Assembly: GCA_000181795.3 (NCBI GenBank)
Contig: CM012955.1
Location: forward strand, 14,793,731 to 14,857,730
Reading direction: 5' to 3'
Source: Trichinella spiralis
Lineage: Eukaryota > Nematoda > Enoplea > Trichinellida > Trichinellidae
Length of the DNA: 64,000 bases
The notes beneath the pieces are model-generated. The model had not been told where the DNA came from. It worked only from the letters and a program-made list of their open reading frames with translations, and ran no database searches. Below are positions 1 to 12,200 of this stretch, piece after piece. The translations under genes were made by a program, and so were the position numbers. The first letter of the stretch is position 1; every line of letters begins with the position of its first letter.

Positions 1-1340
1 GTCCATATTACGTCATTGAAGCGTTGTTTATCATATTCCGAAACAAATTAATTCTTCATATATAGGATAATATGCTGTACATTAAGCATATTCTTTTTCA
101 AGTCACCAATATTTCTTCTGTACAACGGCCAGCTCCATTCCGTAGGCTATGCTTTCATGCATTAATTAATGCAGTCCGGGAGAACAGTGATTTGTCAGTG
201 CTTACATTCGACCGAGTAAAAATTTCATTTACTCAGCAATAAAATGCACAAGCAACAGCGCCGACAAAAGCAAAGAATACGCCACGACAACACGACATTC
301 CGCAATCTCGCCAGCGACCTTCTCTAAAAATATATATCCTCATACGGTAGATTATTGATACTCAGGTTGTTGAAATTGATAAGACTGTTACAATATGATT
401 GTCCAACGACGAAGGGTCGGCTATATAGTGGTTTTCATTATTCAGATTTAAATTTAATATCTTCTCCAAAATTCACTTTTATTTTAGTGCGGACCCTTAC
501 GGTACATTGCATAAACAAGAGATGAACCATCTCCACGGTATGTTACAAGGTCCAATTCAGACACATCTGCCACAGCGAGAATACCAAATAGAACAGGCAA
601 AGAAAATTTTCATTTGTTAGAGACTTAAATACTGTTCAAGTAAATGCCAAGTAACAAATTTTTCTGCTCGTCAGACAAAGTATCTGTTTGCTGGGAATGT
701 TTCAAGTTTTATGAATATGGTGATTTGGCCATTGTCAGAAATTATCGCGTTTCCCATCGCATCGCATGAATTGCTAAAAGGGATATTAGTACAAAGGGAA
801 AATGGACATATGACGAATTGCCCACAGCTGCAGTAGTCAGAAAGAATTGGCAGTGTCAACTACAAAATGCCAGCATCCGCACATATATCAAATTTCAACG
901 CTGTTGCAAATATGTTCTTTGTTAGCAATCGAGAAATTTCAGTTTTTCCTTCAACATGTTTTTTTTTGAATGAACCACCTGTATACGTACCTAATATTTG
1001 TTGTGAATTTCATACTTCTCCCTGAAAAGTATTTTCAAAAACGTATACGTTATAGTGCAAAATAATATTATATCAAATTCGAAATTAACAACTCCGCAAA
1101 ATCACAAAAAATAGTAAACAAAATAATTTTTATTTTTCATTATTCAACAACAACAACAATAAACATCATATATCAGTGAACAATAACAGCAAAGAAGAAT
1201 CGACAGGAAATGAAGAAAACGAATAACTCAAATATGTAAATTCACCCCTTGGAATGCTACATTAAATCAGCTGAGGCGTTATGTGTATGGAAGCTTACTG
1301 GGAAAGCTCCATTGTACCTCTATTCAGTGATTTTCGAATT
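1..1340. repeat. Partial copy of the 2.07-kb repeat, cut by the window edge
   Basis: This stretch aligns with about 28,863-30,190 at an offset of 28,862 bases, with few mismatches and small indels (for example inside the CAACAA run near 1,147). Homology ends near 1,335, where the sequence becomes unique. The short open frames inside, such as 671-859 on the minus strand, recur in the other copies, lack an ATG, and look like chance frames carried by the repeat. The element class is unknown; no transposase or reverse transcriptase is visible. Confidence 0.85.
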
Positions 1341-1853
1341 TTTCTGTATGTTATTTGTTGTTTTATTCGCTATTTTTAAGTTCATTAATTTACTTCGAAG
1401 TTGCTATTGTTTGTTCAATTGTTTGTGAACGTCATCGATGATATTCATGATAATTGTTTGTCAGGTTTTAATTTTTGGCACAAATTACAAAAATATATAT
1501 TGTAAATTTCGTTCATAAAGTTTGCGGCAACGGAAAATTTGCAAATCTACTTCTACTCTTTCAGCAACAGATTTATTCAATCTTCGATGAAGTGGTTTAT
1601 TTTTGAAATATTCTACTTTATCATAACAAAAAGTGTTCATAATATTATTAAATAATCGATAATCCATTTTAAGTTTATCATGAATTGACTAAATTTCATG
1701 CAGGTATGAACAAATTAAAGTAATTTTGTGTGTAAATAAAGAAAAATGTACTTGCTCACTTTCGTCAAAATGAGCATGGAAGAAAAACGCCCGAATAATG
1801 TATTGAAGCAAATTTTGAACTAGTAACTAATGTTACTGTATTTTTGGAATTTT
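1341..1853. other. Intergenic, 3' flank of the Ig-domain gene
   Basis: AT-rich sequence just downstream of the minus-strand Ig gene. A 60-codon minus-strand open frame at 1,485-1,667 has an ATG but no splice context and no recognisable motif, so I do not call it. Nothing else is seen. Confidence 0.5.
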
Positions 1854-2709
1854 TCATTTGGTTTCGTTTGATTTTGGGCTTTCATCTTCATCTTCATCTT
1901 TTTCCACGATAAACAGCATTTCATCAACTCGATCATCTATCAATTTTGAATCGTCCATTTGTGGCTTTGAGGAACTTCGAGCCCACTAAAGCAAAAATAT
2001 TGCTAATATTTGTTGAGAGAGAGATTTATATAATAAATACCTTCTTCTTGCTAGTTTGCGTCATTATTTTTCGGTGAAATAGAATAACATACGGTAACGG
2101 TGTGCATGTAACAATAATCATATAGAGCTTCAAGCTCTCCAAAGTGGCAGTGATGAAGTCTTTTACCAATATACTGACTTCTGCATAAATTTTGTCGTCC
2201 ACAAGACAATAATAACGACCAGAATCGTTGACAAAGATGGGGTAAATTCTGATTACCGAAGGATTGACAAAAGTGAAACGTTCGTCATCAACGGAACCAT
2301 TTTCCAACATGAGCGCGTTGTGTAACCAGTAGAAGTGGCTCCTGTTGTACCAAAGCGAATCTGTCGCGTTTGGTCGATAATCACAGTACAACGTTGTATA
2401 CGTTCCTTCAATGAGTATCACCTCTCTTGATACGTTGGACAGTTCCAGCAGTTGGGGTTTCAAGCTTTTTCGCAGAAAGGGAGGCGACTTTTCAATTTGT
2501 GCCCATCTCTCTTCTTTTGCTGGTTTTTCTTTTCTCTTGAATTTGCTTCGAACAAATTGAATCAACTCTTCTTCGGTAACCACAGTTCTGTGTGCTCTTC
2601 CTTGGCTATCAGTTTCATATCTTGTAGAATTGGTTGTTTCATCCACTGATCCACAGTTGTAAAGTAAAAAACTGAGAAAAATTAAATACGAAACAAGAGA
2701 AAGGTTCAT
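1854..2709 (-). CDS. Single Ig-domain type I membrane protein, hypothetical
   Basis: Two exons: 2,709-2,041 and 1,985-1,854, with a 55-base intron (GTATTT..TTTAG, phase 0); 266 residues. The ATG at 2,709 is chosen because a hydrophobic signal peptide follows (residues 1-19) and the frame further upstream has no ATG. Residues 30-90 are charged. One Ig-like domain follows: Cys109 in strand B, a Trp at 128, and the typical DSGRYYC motif at 162-168 giving the second Cys. A membrane segment lies at about 194-211. The second exon adds a 43-residue acidic cytoplasmic tail rich in Asp and Glu. Several N-x-S/T sites lie in the ectodomain. It is probably a cell-surface recognition or adhesion protein; ligand and family member are not identifiable. 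Confidence 0.75.
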
Positions 2710-5700
2710 AACTGATTGCTTGTACAACACTATCCAGGGTGAAATGAAACGATAAAATGGAATGATGCAACTTTTATTGTTCGCATTACACTTTAAAATT
2801 TCCAACTTTTAAACTAAAATAAATTTTAAACACCAGAAAGTAAACATTTTTTGCGCATAATTTAATATAATAGTTCATATTAAAAGAAAAAAAAATTTAA
2901 TGTCCGTTTCAAATTTTTCAAGTTGGTACTTATTGTAAGTAATAGATGAGCAAGTTCAATTTTTATCCTATCCTTGTAGGCCAAAGTGTTCCGCCGCATG
3001 GAATTATTTTTACAGTTGTTTTGTATGACTTGAAAATAATTATTAAAAAATTAGTTGTTTTTTGTCAAATTGAATGTGCTTGGAGAGCAACTGCTTGCTG
3101 CAGTTGCTTATTTCAAGAATCGTGTACGTTAACGTTGCATCAGCAGTGGAAACAAAAGGCGGACAGTCGTTGGACAAGTCCCAATATTGGTGAAACAAAA
3201 CTGGAATATTCGTTTGACTTTTAAAAATTTTATTACCAAAGTTGTTAAAATAAAGGCGACAGTGAAATTCTGAATACCATTTGGCCAATTATCTGCGCAA
3301 TTCAGTTGCGAAATCAATAAAATGCCCGTAATGGGGCTTACAGTAAGACGCAAAACTGGAACATTCGCTATTGCTGTTGCTCAGATTTTCCATTACGCCA
3401 ATTTCTGAATTGAATTCGTGGACGGATCATTGTCTACGAAGTAAATGATTGCTTATTGCGAATTATTCTTCCACTTTGCCATACTGTGTTGTTTGTTGCC
3501 CGAAGATGAAAATGCTGATTCACCATTTTCAAGCCAATTGAACGTTTGTTTTGAACAATTTGAAGGCGTTGGGGAAAGTCGGTTGCACAAAAAGTGGAAC
3601 GTGTTTTCATTTTGGTGAACAATGAAATCACAAAAGCGTCGAAAACAACGGAATTTCGCAACAGTCCGTCTTCTCACGTTCCACGCATGCCAATGGGATC
3701 ACGATTCGGTGCATCAGCGATCAAATTAACTTTAATAAACTAATGTTTAAATAAGAGAAAAAGCAAAAGCGTCGTCTGTTGTTATCTGATGCAAATTGGT
3801 CAATGTGGGAAAAGTGCATCAAGAATTTGAAATGTCCAATTTTGAAGCTCGTTTTGCTGCACAATTTGACAAGCAAATGAGCAAAAGGAGTAAAGAAAAA
3901 AAATCAGAACACTATTCAAAAAATAAATACAAAAAGTAAACAATTAAACAGAGTTGAGTAAATATTGCATTTTGTTAAAATGCAATATTGTTTATTTTTT
4001 CCCTTACTATCTGGTGACAAATAAAAATAAATCAGGTACAATCTAGTTCAGTTTGTTTGAATGGAAAATTTTGAAGACAATATTTTTTTGTTATACGGGA
4101 AAAATTAATTTTTTTCTTTTTTTGATTAAAAACATTTTTTTCTGCAAAACATTATATAGCTATTGAATGTGCGCAAAAAAATTTGCCAGTTGCGGTTATG
4201 AGAATACAAATTGCTAACCTAAAAATTTTGGCATGTTTTTCTGAAAATTCCGTTGCATTAATATTATTATTCAATAATTCATACTGAATTTCAAGGTAAT
4301 CGTTCTAATATTATTTATAGTGCAATAATGGAAAATGCATGTTTAAATTGTCAAAGCAAAAATAAAGTTGTTCGTATGAAATGAAATGAAATGAAATGAA
4401 GTGAAATGAATATGAATAAATAAACGATTAAATTGCAATTAGAAGTATAGCGCACATCAATGATTGATCATTGATAATTTGAAATTAACGGGCGGCGACA
4501 TCCTTTTCACCGTTGCTCATAATAAAGCATTGTTGTAAAACGACAGTATACTGTATATTTTTTTCGTCATTGCATTCAAATTGAACAAAAGTAAAAAATA
4601 AAAAAACAGATTGCTACAAAATGGCTACTCGAGCATGAACAAATAATTTGGTGAATAATATATTTTTTTCTTTTTGTCATTATTTACCAAATGACCAAAA
4701 CTGGGTAAATTGAAATGCGCATTTTTATTTTGTTGAATAGAAAAATTGTTGAAGCATTTTCAAGCTGAGAACAAATCACACGCGCGCAACTGACACGTTT
4801 ACCCCGCACTGAGGATCAATTGTCAATTGTGATTGAAAATGGGCGGAAAAAAAGCAATTGTTGTCAATAGTTGATGATCAAATTCACGCTAACCGTCAAA
4901 AAAATATGCATATTCCATTTTGAAATTTTTTTCCCAACAATCATTGAAAACTGTAAAGCAGCTGTTCCCTTTTCAAGCACGGTGAAGTGAATTAGCAACG
5001 ATCGGGCTTGCTGTGGAAATATAGATTTTTCATTATAAGAAGTAAACGTTGAAAAGTTTTCCAATTAACCTTCCCCAATCGAGCAACCCTTAATTGAATG
5101 AACATTTTAATCGAAAAGTCAGACTGTTTTGTGCTGATGGACGATTTGGCTCGCTGATCTGGTAAAATTGGAGCCAAATTTAATTGCTCTCAACTGCATC
5201 GACAGACGGCTTAAGTTGAAGCAAGAAAAATGGGAAAAAAAGCACCAACATTTGGGCGAGTTGGACACTTTTCAAATATGTCCGGTTATTATAATGGACC
5301 CAATTGACTGACCAATATTTTCCGACTATTGAAATGCACATTGTTCACACTGTGAAAGAATGTATGCTTTTCGACAAATACCCTCACCACAGTGTGCATT
5401 TGAAGTTGCTTTTCAAGCTTTGTTGTCAAATTTTCACGCGATGTCAAAAGTTTTTCTCAACTTCCATCTCGCGTGGCATCATCACAAGCCAGCCAGCAGT
5501 CGTCTACTTAAAAACATTTTGCATAAATGTTCATATATAATTACACCCACGACATCAGTGAATTGTCATCAAGTGAATGGATGAGCAGTGGTGTTTTGGT
5601 TCAGTGTTGGGAGTTGGCAGTGTTGATGAATCACACAACATTTTCATTGTTCGCACACATTCTCAGCAGATGATTTGTTTGCTAAAGCAATGAATGCACA

Positions 5701-8700
5701 ACGACTACTGACGAATAACAATGCAATGACGTGCCCACTATATACATTATATATACCTGCGAGAATTCTTTCTCGAAGATGACTAATTTCAACATAAATA
5801 TAATACACGCAGGGTGGGGCAAAATAGATAAAGCGGAAAAAGAAAGCTCAACTTCCTGCATCTAATATTAAAAATGCATTACATATCCATTATGGAAGAT
5901 GCAACTGTTATTTAGAAACACAATTATCACATTATTGAGACTTTTTCAAAATTCAAATCTTTCACTAATAGAATTTCTGCAATTAGAAGAAACCCATTAA
6001 ATTTATAATAATTTATTGAAAAATTGAAAAGTTATAGATGGATTGGAAAGACAGAAAAAAGAACGCATTTTAGCTTTTTCAAATGCTAATGGATCTTAAA
6101 ACGCAACGGAAGAAATTTCTGCAAACGCATTTAATTAAAGCACATTACCTAATGAAGAAAATGACATCGAATTTGATATTGCTTTTTTGTACTTGTCAAT
6201 GATATGAAAAAAAAATAGATTGACTAACAGCCGTGAACAATTTCTTCTAAATGCAGCTAAATTGCGTGCAGTGGGAAAAGCATTAGGGGAAGATTTTCAG
6301 CAGTGAAAAGCAATTCACCGGTTGGTTGGTAAAGCAAACGAAACGACCTCTTTCTGTTGAAACAGGTAATCAGTTTTGCAAACATCAAATGCAACCGTCT
6401 CCAAATCGGCATATCATATCATCAAAATAGGCGAAAATGCTTTGTAAAAATTAATTATAGAAAAATTTTTAATTTTACTTTTTGTTTCATAATAATATTG
6501 AAAAAAGCAGTTGTCAAAAATAATCAAAAGAATTTGTTGACCAATTAACATTGGATGCTTAACTGAGAAATGTATCTCTCTCTCTCTTTGTGTTCATAAT
6601 TTCTGTGAAAATGACACGAGAATATTGATAACAGTGATAAAATTGCAGGTCATATAACTAACTGAATAAACATTTTTGTTTGCAATGCAGATAACGATCA
6701 ATGTTGAACGCTTCTTTTCCTACTTGAGCACGTTTGCAAAAGCTGATCAAATGTCGCTAAATATATATATATATATGATATACTTCACTTTACAAACGTT
6801 CTTTAACACAATCGAAACAGCTAAAAATTGCAACATTTGTTTAAAGTTATTATTATTTGTTAAAAATGAACAAAATTGTCACACAATTTTTCCAAATTTC
6901 CACATTTTGTTTATTGCATCGTCAAAACTAGCGGTTTCAAGTTCATCAAAGAGTATATAATATTACTTTATTACTTTGACCTCTGAGAATGGCCCATTCG
7001 AAACAACCCAATACAGTTGATGTGAAAACACTGGATTTTCGTTCACTATTTAGTATTAAATTAAGTCCAGTGTCCGTTTGCTGACGAAACATAAGATTGT
7101 TTTTCAAAAATTTCATTCTGAAAATCGACCATAACACAATACTACATCTGTCGGTATATTAACGCGAAATATGGAATTTTTTCAAAAGTAAAAAAATCCC
7201 TTGAAGTGAGCCAACTGCTCGATTGATAATAAACTCTGATGATACAACATGATGAAGCGAACACGTTGCAAAAGTTAATATGCGTATATATATTTTTTTT
7301 CATCAAATCTGCTTGGCAAACATATTTTGAAGAGAACCACTTTGACAAATCAACTTATCAAAATAAATTGTTACAAGGACAGTTACAAATGACACGAACA
7401 CGCTTTCGGCATGGTTGAAATTGAAATCCCAGACCGCACGTTCGAGAGGAAAATGATTTGCACTTTTGAGAAGGGTGGTGAAGATTTTTTCGTATCTTTT
7501 CTCAATATTTCAGAAAATAAATAATTTTACGACTACTGATTGTTGCTGTGCGTGTAGTAGTTACGTTGAAAAAATTTTTGGAAAGCATCCAGAGAAGAAG
7601 AAGAAGAAGAAGAAGAAGATTTCTTGTTGAACAGATGATCAACATATTGCAAGTCTAGTTCATTTGGAATTAGATCAGAAAAGTGTGCTGCCTGCAGTAA
7701 TGAGCCTTCAACTAAAGCAACCCATTGTGAAAACTGCAAAGTCGATTTAGAACAGCTTCGTCAGCATCAGCAGCAGCAGCAGCAGCAGCAAAAGCATTGC
7801 AAGCTGTTGTTGAAGATTGAAAAATAAAAAAAAAATTAAAAATAAAATTTCGCTTTAGTTCTCATTTGTTCAATTTATTAAAAATTAATACGCACAAAGC
7901 AATATGAATTGGAAGGGAAAGTTTTGTGAAAAAGCAGTAGCCAAAAAATGAGAATTGCATCTTTGCGGCCAGTTAAGAAATTCAATCAATGACACACGGC
8001 CAACTTCCTGCTTCTAAATCAAGCTAGCGTTTATGTTTGCCTGTTAAAATTGCATCATCCACTGGCATTCGTTTAACAAAGGATGAAGCCTCGTTCATCG
8101 CTTGACGTCAACAGTCGGCAAAAATCTTCTTCTTCTGCATTCAGTACATAGCAGCAGTTTTGCTTTCAGAAAAATCCTTGTTTTTTTCTGAGCATAAAAA
8201 AAGAACTTAACAAGCAAAAATTCGTCACCACCTTTGAACATCTGTACGAAAATGATCGTTGATTGAGTCAATTACGCTCAACTAGCCGAAGTGTTTGCAC
8301 AACTGGGAAATTGCCTCCCCCCCTCCCCCCCACTCTTAATGAGTTCATATTTTATAAAAGCTTCTTCAGTTCAGGGGTTCGTGAGCATTGTTTATTAATT
8401 TTTGTTTATTTATGCAAAATCAAAATGAAAAGCATCGTATTTCCGTGTGAGAGGAGTGATTTGATAAATCAAGGCAGCCGCCCGTATTCACTTTGGCAAT
8501 GGAATAGGAAAAATATTCCACGGCGTCACCACTGTGTGACGTTCACTCTTGTCAATGGCAAATTGGCAGAGTTTAAATATCAATGGTCAATAAAAGCGAC
8601 TGAAATATTTTGTTGATAAGATAACATTGCTTGGTGATTACGTGTGTGTGTGTGTGTGTTTGTGTAAATTGATCCGTAAAAAAGTGAAATGAATGAAAAA

Positions 8701-9150
8701 TGATTAATAATTCTAACAAAGATCAATAGTGGAATCACATTAACAGAAACGTTGTTCCTAATTATGCAGTAATCATCTTTTAAATGAATTTGTGAGAAAA
8801 GAAAAGAAGAATACATTCATTCCAAAAATTAGTTTCAGCTTGGGTGGGGAGTTTTCCAGTGGAAAAATCGAGTCCGGATGTCAATCCAATTGAAGTAACA
8901 AATGAACACAAAATCGAGCTGAAAGTGTTTATTCTAAAACTAAAAGGAAAAAATGCAAATGGAGATGAACGAACGACAGTTTGTCAAGGCAAGAGAAGTT
9001 AAGTTGTGTTCGTTGTTTGCTGCTAACAAGAAAGCGGAAATTTGAACGATCGCGGACAGTGAGTGAGTGTGCTACGGTGGAAAAGAGAGAGAGAGAGAGC
9101 GAGGATGAAATTTGAAAATTCACTCAAAACAGAAATAAATTACAGATATG
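2710..9150. other. 6.4 kb without a confident gene
   Basis: Mostly AT-rich, with patches of mixed composition at 2,950-3,850, 4,770-5,700 and 7,380-8,900. Several short protein-like frames appear (57 codons from an ATG near 3,443 +; a Lys-rich 49-codon stretch near 3,800-3,950 +; 62 codons near 8,424-8,616 +), but none has a convincing exon partner. Simple repeats: (ATGAA)n at 4,375-4,400, (TA)n near 6,760, (GAA)n at 7,591-7,619, (CAG)n near 7,766-7,790, (GT)n at 8,642-8,661. It may hold promoters of the Ig gene and UTR of the phosphatase, or a decayed gene. Confidence 0.4.
7674..7827 (+). pseudogene. Orphan B-box-like zinc finger exon with polyglutamine, possibly decayed
   Basis: After a possible acceptor (GGAATTAG at 7,666-7,673) an open frame runs to a TAA at 7,825-7,827. 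It carries Cys-x2-Cys, ten residues, Cys-x2-Cys, then Asp, His and, after a run of Gln from CAG repeats, a further His and Cys. That spacing resembles a B-box type 1 zinc finger as in TRIM/NHL proteins. A Cys-rich frame just upstream (about 7,535-7,625, ending in polylysine) is in a different frame, with a stop between. No RING, coiled coil or NHL repeats were found nearby. It could be a pseudogene fragment, an exon of a gene I failed to assemble, or chance. Confidence 0.25.
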
Positions 9151-10002
9151 TTAGAGCAGAGATGAAAACGGGGAGTCCAACGGTCCCTGAGAACCGTAAA
9201 CAGACTGAAATAGATTCATCTTCATCCTGGATTTCAACGGTGCGCTTACCATTGCCAACGCGGATACGGATGAAGACGTGCTAGCGCCTCGAGTAGCGAA
9301 AGAGCGTTGTTTGTTGGTCACAAAAGAATGACCAGCATCGGGTGCCGTCTGACGTCTGACAAAACGTTTCTGCATGCCCGCAACCGGGCTCTGCTTGGCT
9401 GAACTGAACTGCACGAAAGCTGGAACGCTTCGAACACTGGCGGTGCTCGTTCCTGTTGTCGGAACAAGCCGACCGAGCTGTTGCTCCTCGACGTAAACCT
9501 CAGGCAAGTACAGATCTGAATTGTGAGCCGACGGCACCATGCGCACTGTGTTTTTGCCAAGGAAACGACGCTCATAATCGATGAGCTGCTTCCAGAATCC
9601 CAAATTTGGCCGCACTATCGGCCGGCAAGTTTTGACCATTCGATAAGCTTGGCGCAGCGTCATCCGTTCGTATTTGATCAAATACGCGATACAAAGTGAA
9701 GGGGATCTGGAAACACCGGCAACACAGTGGACCAAAGTGCGTCCACCGTTTTCTGCGGTCATTTTAATTTTGTCGGCAACAATGTCGAAATAAATGCTCA
9801 ACAATTCCTGCGGATGATCTTCGACTCGAATCTTGAGACAATCGACACCGGTTGCGTAGAACGACGGTTCCTCGACCGTCGCATTGACCACGGTGGTGAT
9901 ACCTTTTTGCCTGAGACGATCCGGCCGGAGCACGCTGGCTCCACTCAAATATAGATGGTCGTTAATTTTGCTAATCTGACCCATGCTGGCCACGCGACTC
10001 AT
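9151..10002 (-). CDS. Dual-specificity protein phosphatase (atypical DUSP, DUSP14/18-like)
   Basis: Single-exon frame of 283 residues from an ATG at 10,002. Residues 8-155 form a DUSP catalytic domain. The signature HCxxxxxR is at residues 92-99 (HCVAGVSRS), with nucleophile Cys93, Arg99, and the likely general acid Asp62 in VEDHP. The AYLIKYERMTLRQAY stretch after the loop is characteristic of atypical DUSPs. There is no N-terminal rhodanese/CH2 domain, which separates it from classical MAP kinase phosphatases. The C-terminal 120 residues are Ser-rich and probably disordered. It should dephosphorylate phospho-Tyr/Ser/Thr, perhaps on MAP kinases. An acceptor-like TTTCAG at 10,067-10,072 suggests a 5' UTR intron and a promoter in the GC-richer stretch beyond. 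Codons are clearly more GC-rich than the flanks. Confidence 0.93.
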   Translation of the reverse strand: MSRVASMGQISKINDHLYLSGASVLRPDRLRQKGITTVVNATVEEPSFYATGVDCLKIRVEDHPQELLSIYFDIVADKIKMTAENGGRTLVHCVAGVSRSPSLCIAYLIKYERMTLRQAYRMVKTCRPIVRPNLGFWKQLIDYERRFLGKNTVRMVPSAHNSDLYLPEVYVEEQQLGRLVPTTGTSTASVRSVPAFVQFSSAKQSPVAGMQKRFVRRQTAPDAGHSFVTNKQRSFATRGASTSSSVSALAMVSAPLKSRMKMNLFQSVYGSQGPLDSPFSSLL

Positions 10003-12168
10003 GACGATGGCGGTGTAGTTGGTCTTTTATTTTTCCAGTTCGGTCCTGCCGACGGCTGGATGATGTTCTGAAATGAAAACAGCAGACAATAATGGAAAAA
10101 GCGACTCGGTGCAACGGTGAGTAAATGAATTTTCCAAGACAACTAACTATCTGACGGCAAAACGAACGATACACAACCCGACTGACAGTGTCCACAAACG
10201 CGTAGTAATGTGATAAAAGTCACGGACGATTGCAACGCCACCTGGCGATCGTCGTCGACCATTCGCTAGCCGCCGGCATTGCGGTAATGGAACCGGTCAG
10301 TGGCAAAACTAGCAAACGTTTAACAAGTCGCTTTTGTAATTAATTGTTGTTTTTGTTGATGTTGTGCTAGGCTTTTGGAAATATTTCAACGATAGCGAAT
10401 GCGAACAAATTCACCGGTGAATCATCTTCAACGGTCGGTCCATTCAACGCTGATATTGATCGCGTAAGCACGCGTCAAAGAGTAAACAAGCCTCTCGTGC
10501 GTCGAACAGCTTTTCCGGTTCGGCCAAGCGACTGACCACTGTCCGTCCAGTGATGCTAGTTACGACTCGTTGTTGGCATTGATTGTTGTCGACGTTGATC
10601 ACTTCAGCTGGGTCGATCGAGTGAACAACGCGCTGGGGAACGTTGTCGAGAGGCAACGAGAAAAACTGTCATCCTGATGAATGGAGACAAGCCAGGATTA
10701 GCCGAACCGACTGGGCGCAGTTCTTCGCTTCCCGTATCTCCATGGGCAGCCCCTGAGAAGAACTGAACAACTGGCGAGGGAGGGGGAGGAGGAAGTGGGA
10801 GGAGGTGGATTGGGGAGGGGGAGGGGAGTTCGGACGGGGAAAGGGACAGGAATGGGGAAGCGAAATAGCCGCCGAACGAAGAAGCACAGTAAACAACGCT
10901 TACGTAAGCTTCTTTTCGGCCGACGAAGCAAGCAAACACGCCCGGCACGCGAGCGTAGTTGCACATCATAAAAGCGTAATTAACCGGGCAGATGGGAGAA
11001 AATAAATAAACAACCGGATTGTCAGTGGAAAAGCGTAGAAAGCAAGTGGGAAACTGACGCGATTCTAGTTTCCAAGCTAAAGAAAGAACAATAACAACCT
11101 TGAAAATGCTTCGCCATCTACTTTTCATAATTTTACATGCCACCAATTACTATTGCGCATATTACGTGGGGAAAATCACCCGAATCAATTCAAAAATATC
11201 AAACATTCATCAATTTCGTCATCAATCTGCAGCATCATATGCAAATATGAACGGCGGATATTCATCATTCGTAACTTGTAGTCTGATAATGATGAACAAA
11301 TGTCAAAACAAAACAGGAACAACTTTCACATCCATTTCCGTTGTCAACGTTGAATAGTGGTAACAATTTTTATGGAAATTTATGAAATTGCTATTATTAT
11401 TATTGATAATGATGAAAAAGTAAGTAATTGAAGTAAAAAATTCATTGGATTTTTCTTTCTTTCAAATTGAAATTTCATCAGTTATAATAATTTGATAAAC
11501 AATCAACGTCATTATGATTTTTATTTGATTTAATATTATTCATCAGTTTTAAATGGAAGAAAAAAGAAAATTTTCTTCACTACTTTTTTATCTTCAAAAG
11601 TGGAAAAATTGATACAACTTTTAATAAAAAAATTATTGCCAGACAATGATGAATATTTTTATGAAAGAACAATAGAAAGTGAACAAGTTTCTGCATTTGA
11701 AAAAGCGGCTGGCAGGAACGTCTTTTGAATATTGAACCGTTGAATCAACCTGTTCTGAATGAAATAAAGCATCCGCAAAATTCTAGCAGGCAGAAATGGA
11801 AACAGTGAACTGGCTTCGAAATGGAAAATGAAAATACAATCCATTTTGACAGGATCATTTCTATACAACCTGTTTTATGGTAAAACTGTGAAAATCAAGC
11901 TAAAAATAACTGACAAATCAGAGAAAGATGGCAAAAAGCATAAATTTGCATGCAATGTGAAAAGTCGAATGCAAAAAAAAAGGGATGCAAGATTTGTGAT
12001 TTTATTATGTTCACGGGGGAAAATTAAATTTAAAAAAATTGAATGGCAGATAATATTCAATCGATGCAAATGACATTAGAAGAGCAAGTTTATAACTGTC
12101 GCCAATTGAAAAAATTTTTCTTCAAATGCTAATATTAACAACCACAACAATAATAATAATAAGAATAA

Positions 12169-12200
<32 letters not shown>

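Noticed and set aside
10604-11146. 180-codon minus-strand frame
   Set aside because: It starts at TTG, is built on a CCTCCC tract and has no domain; more likely promoter or 5' UTR of the phosphatase.
11106-11354. 82-codon plus-strand frame with a signal-like start
   Set aside because: No motif, no splice context, AT-driven composition; not enough to call.
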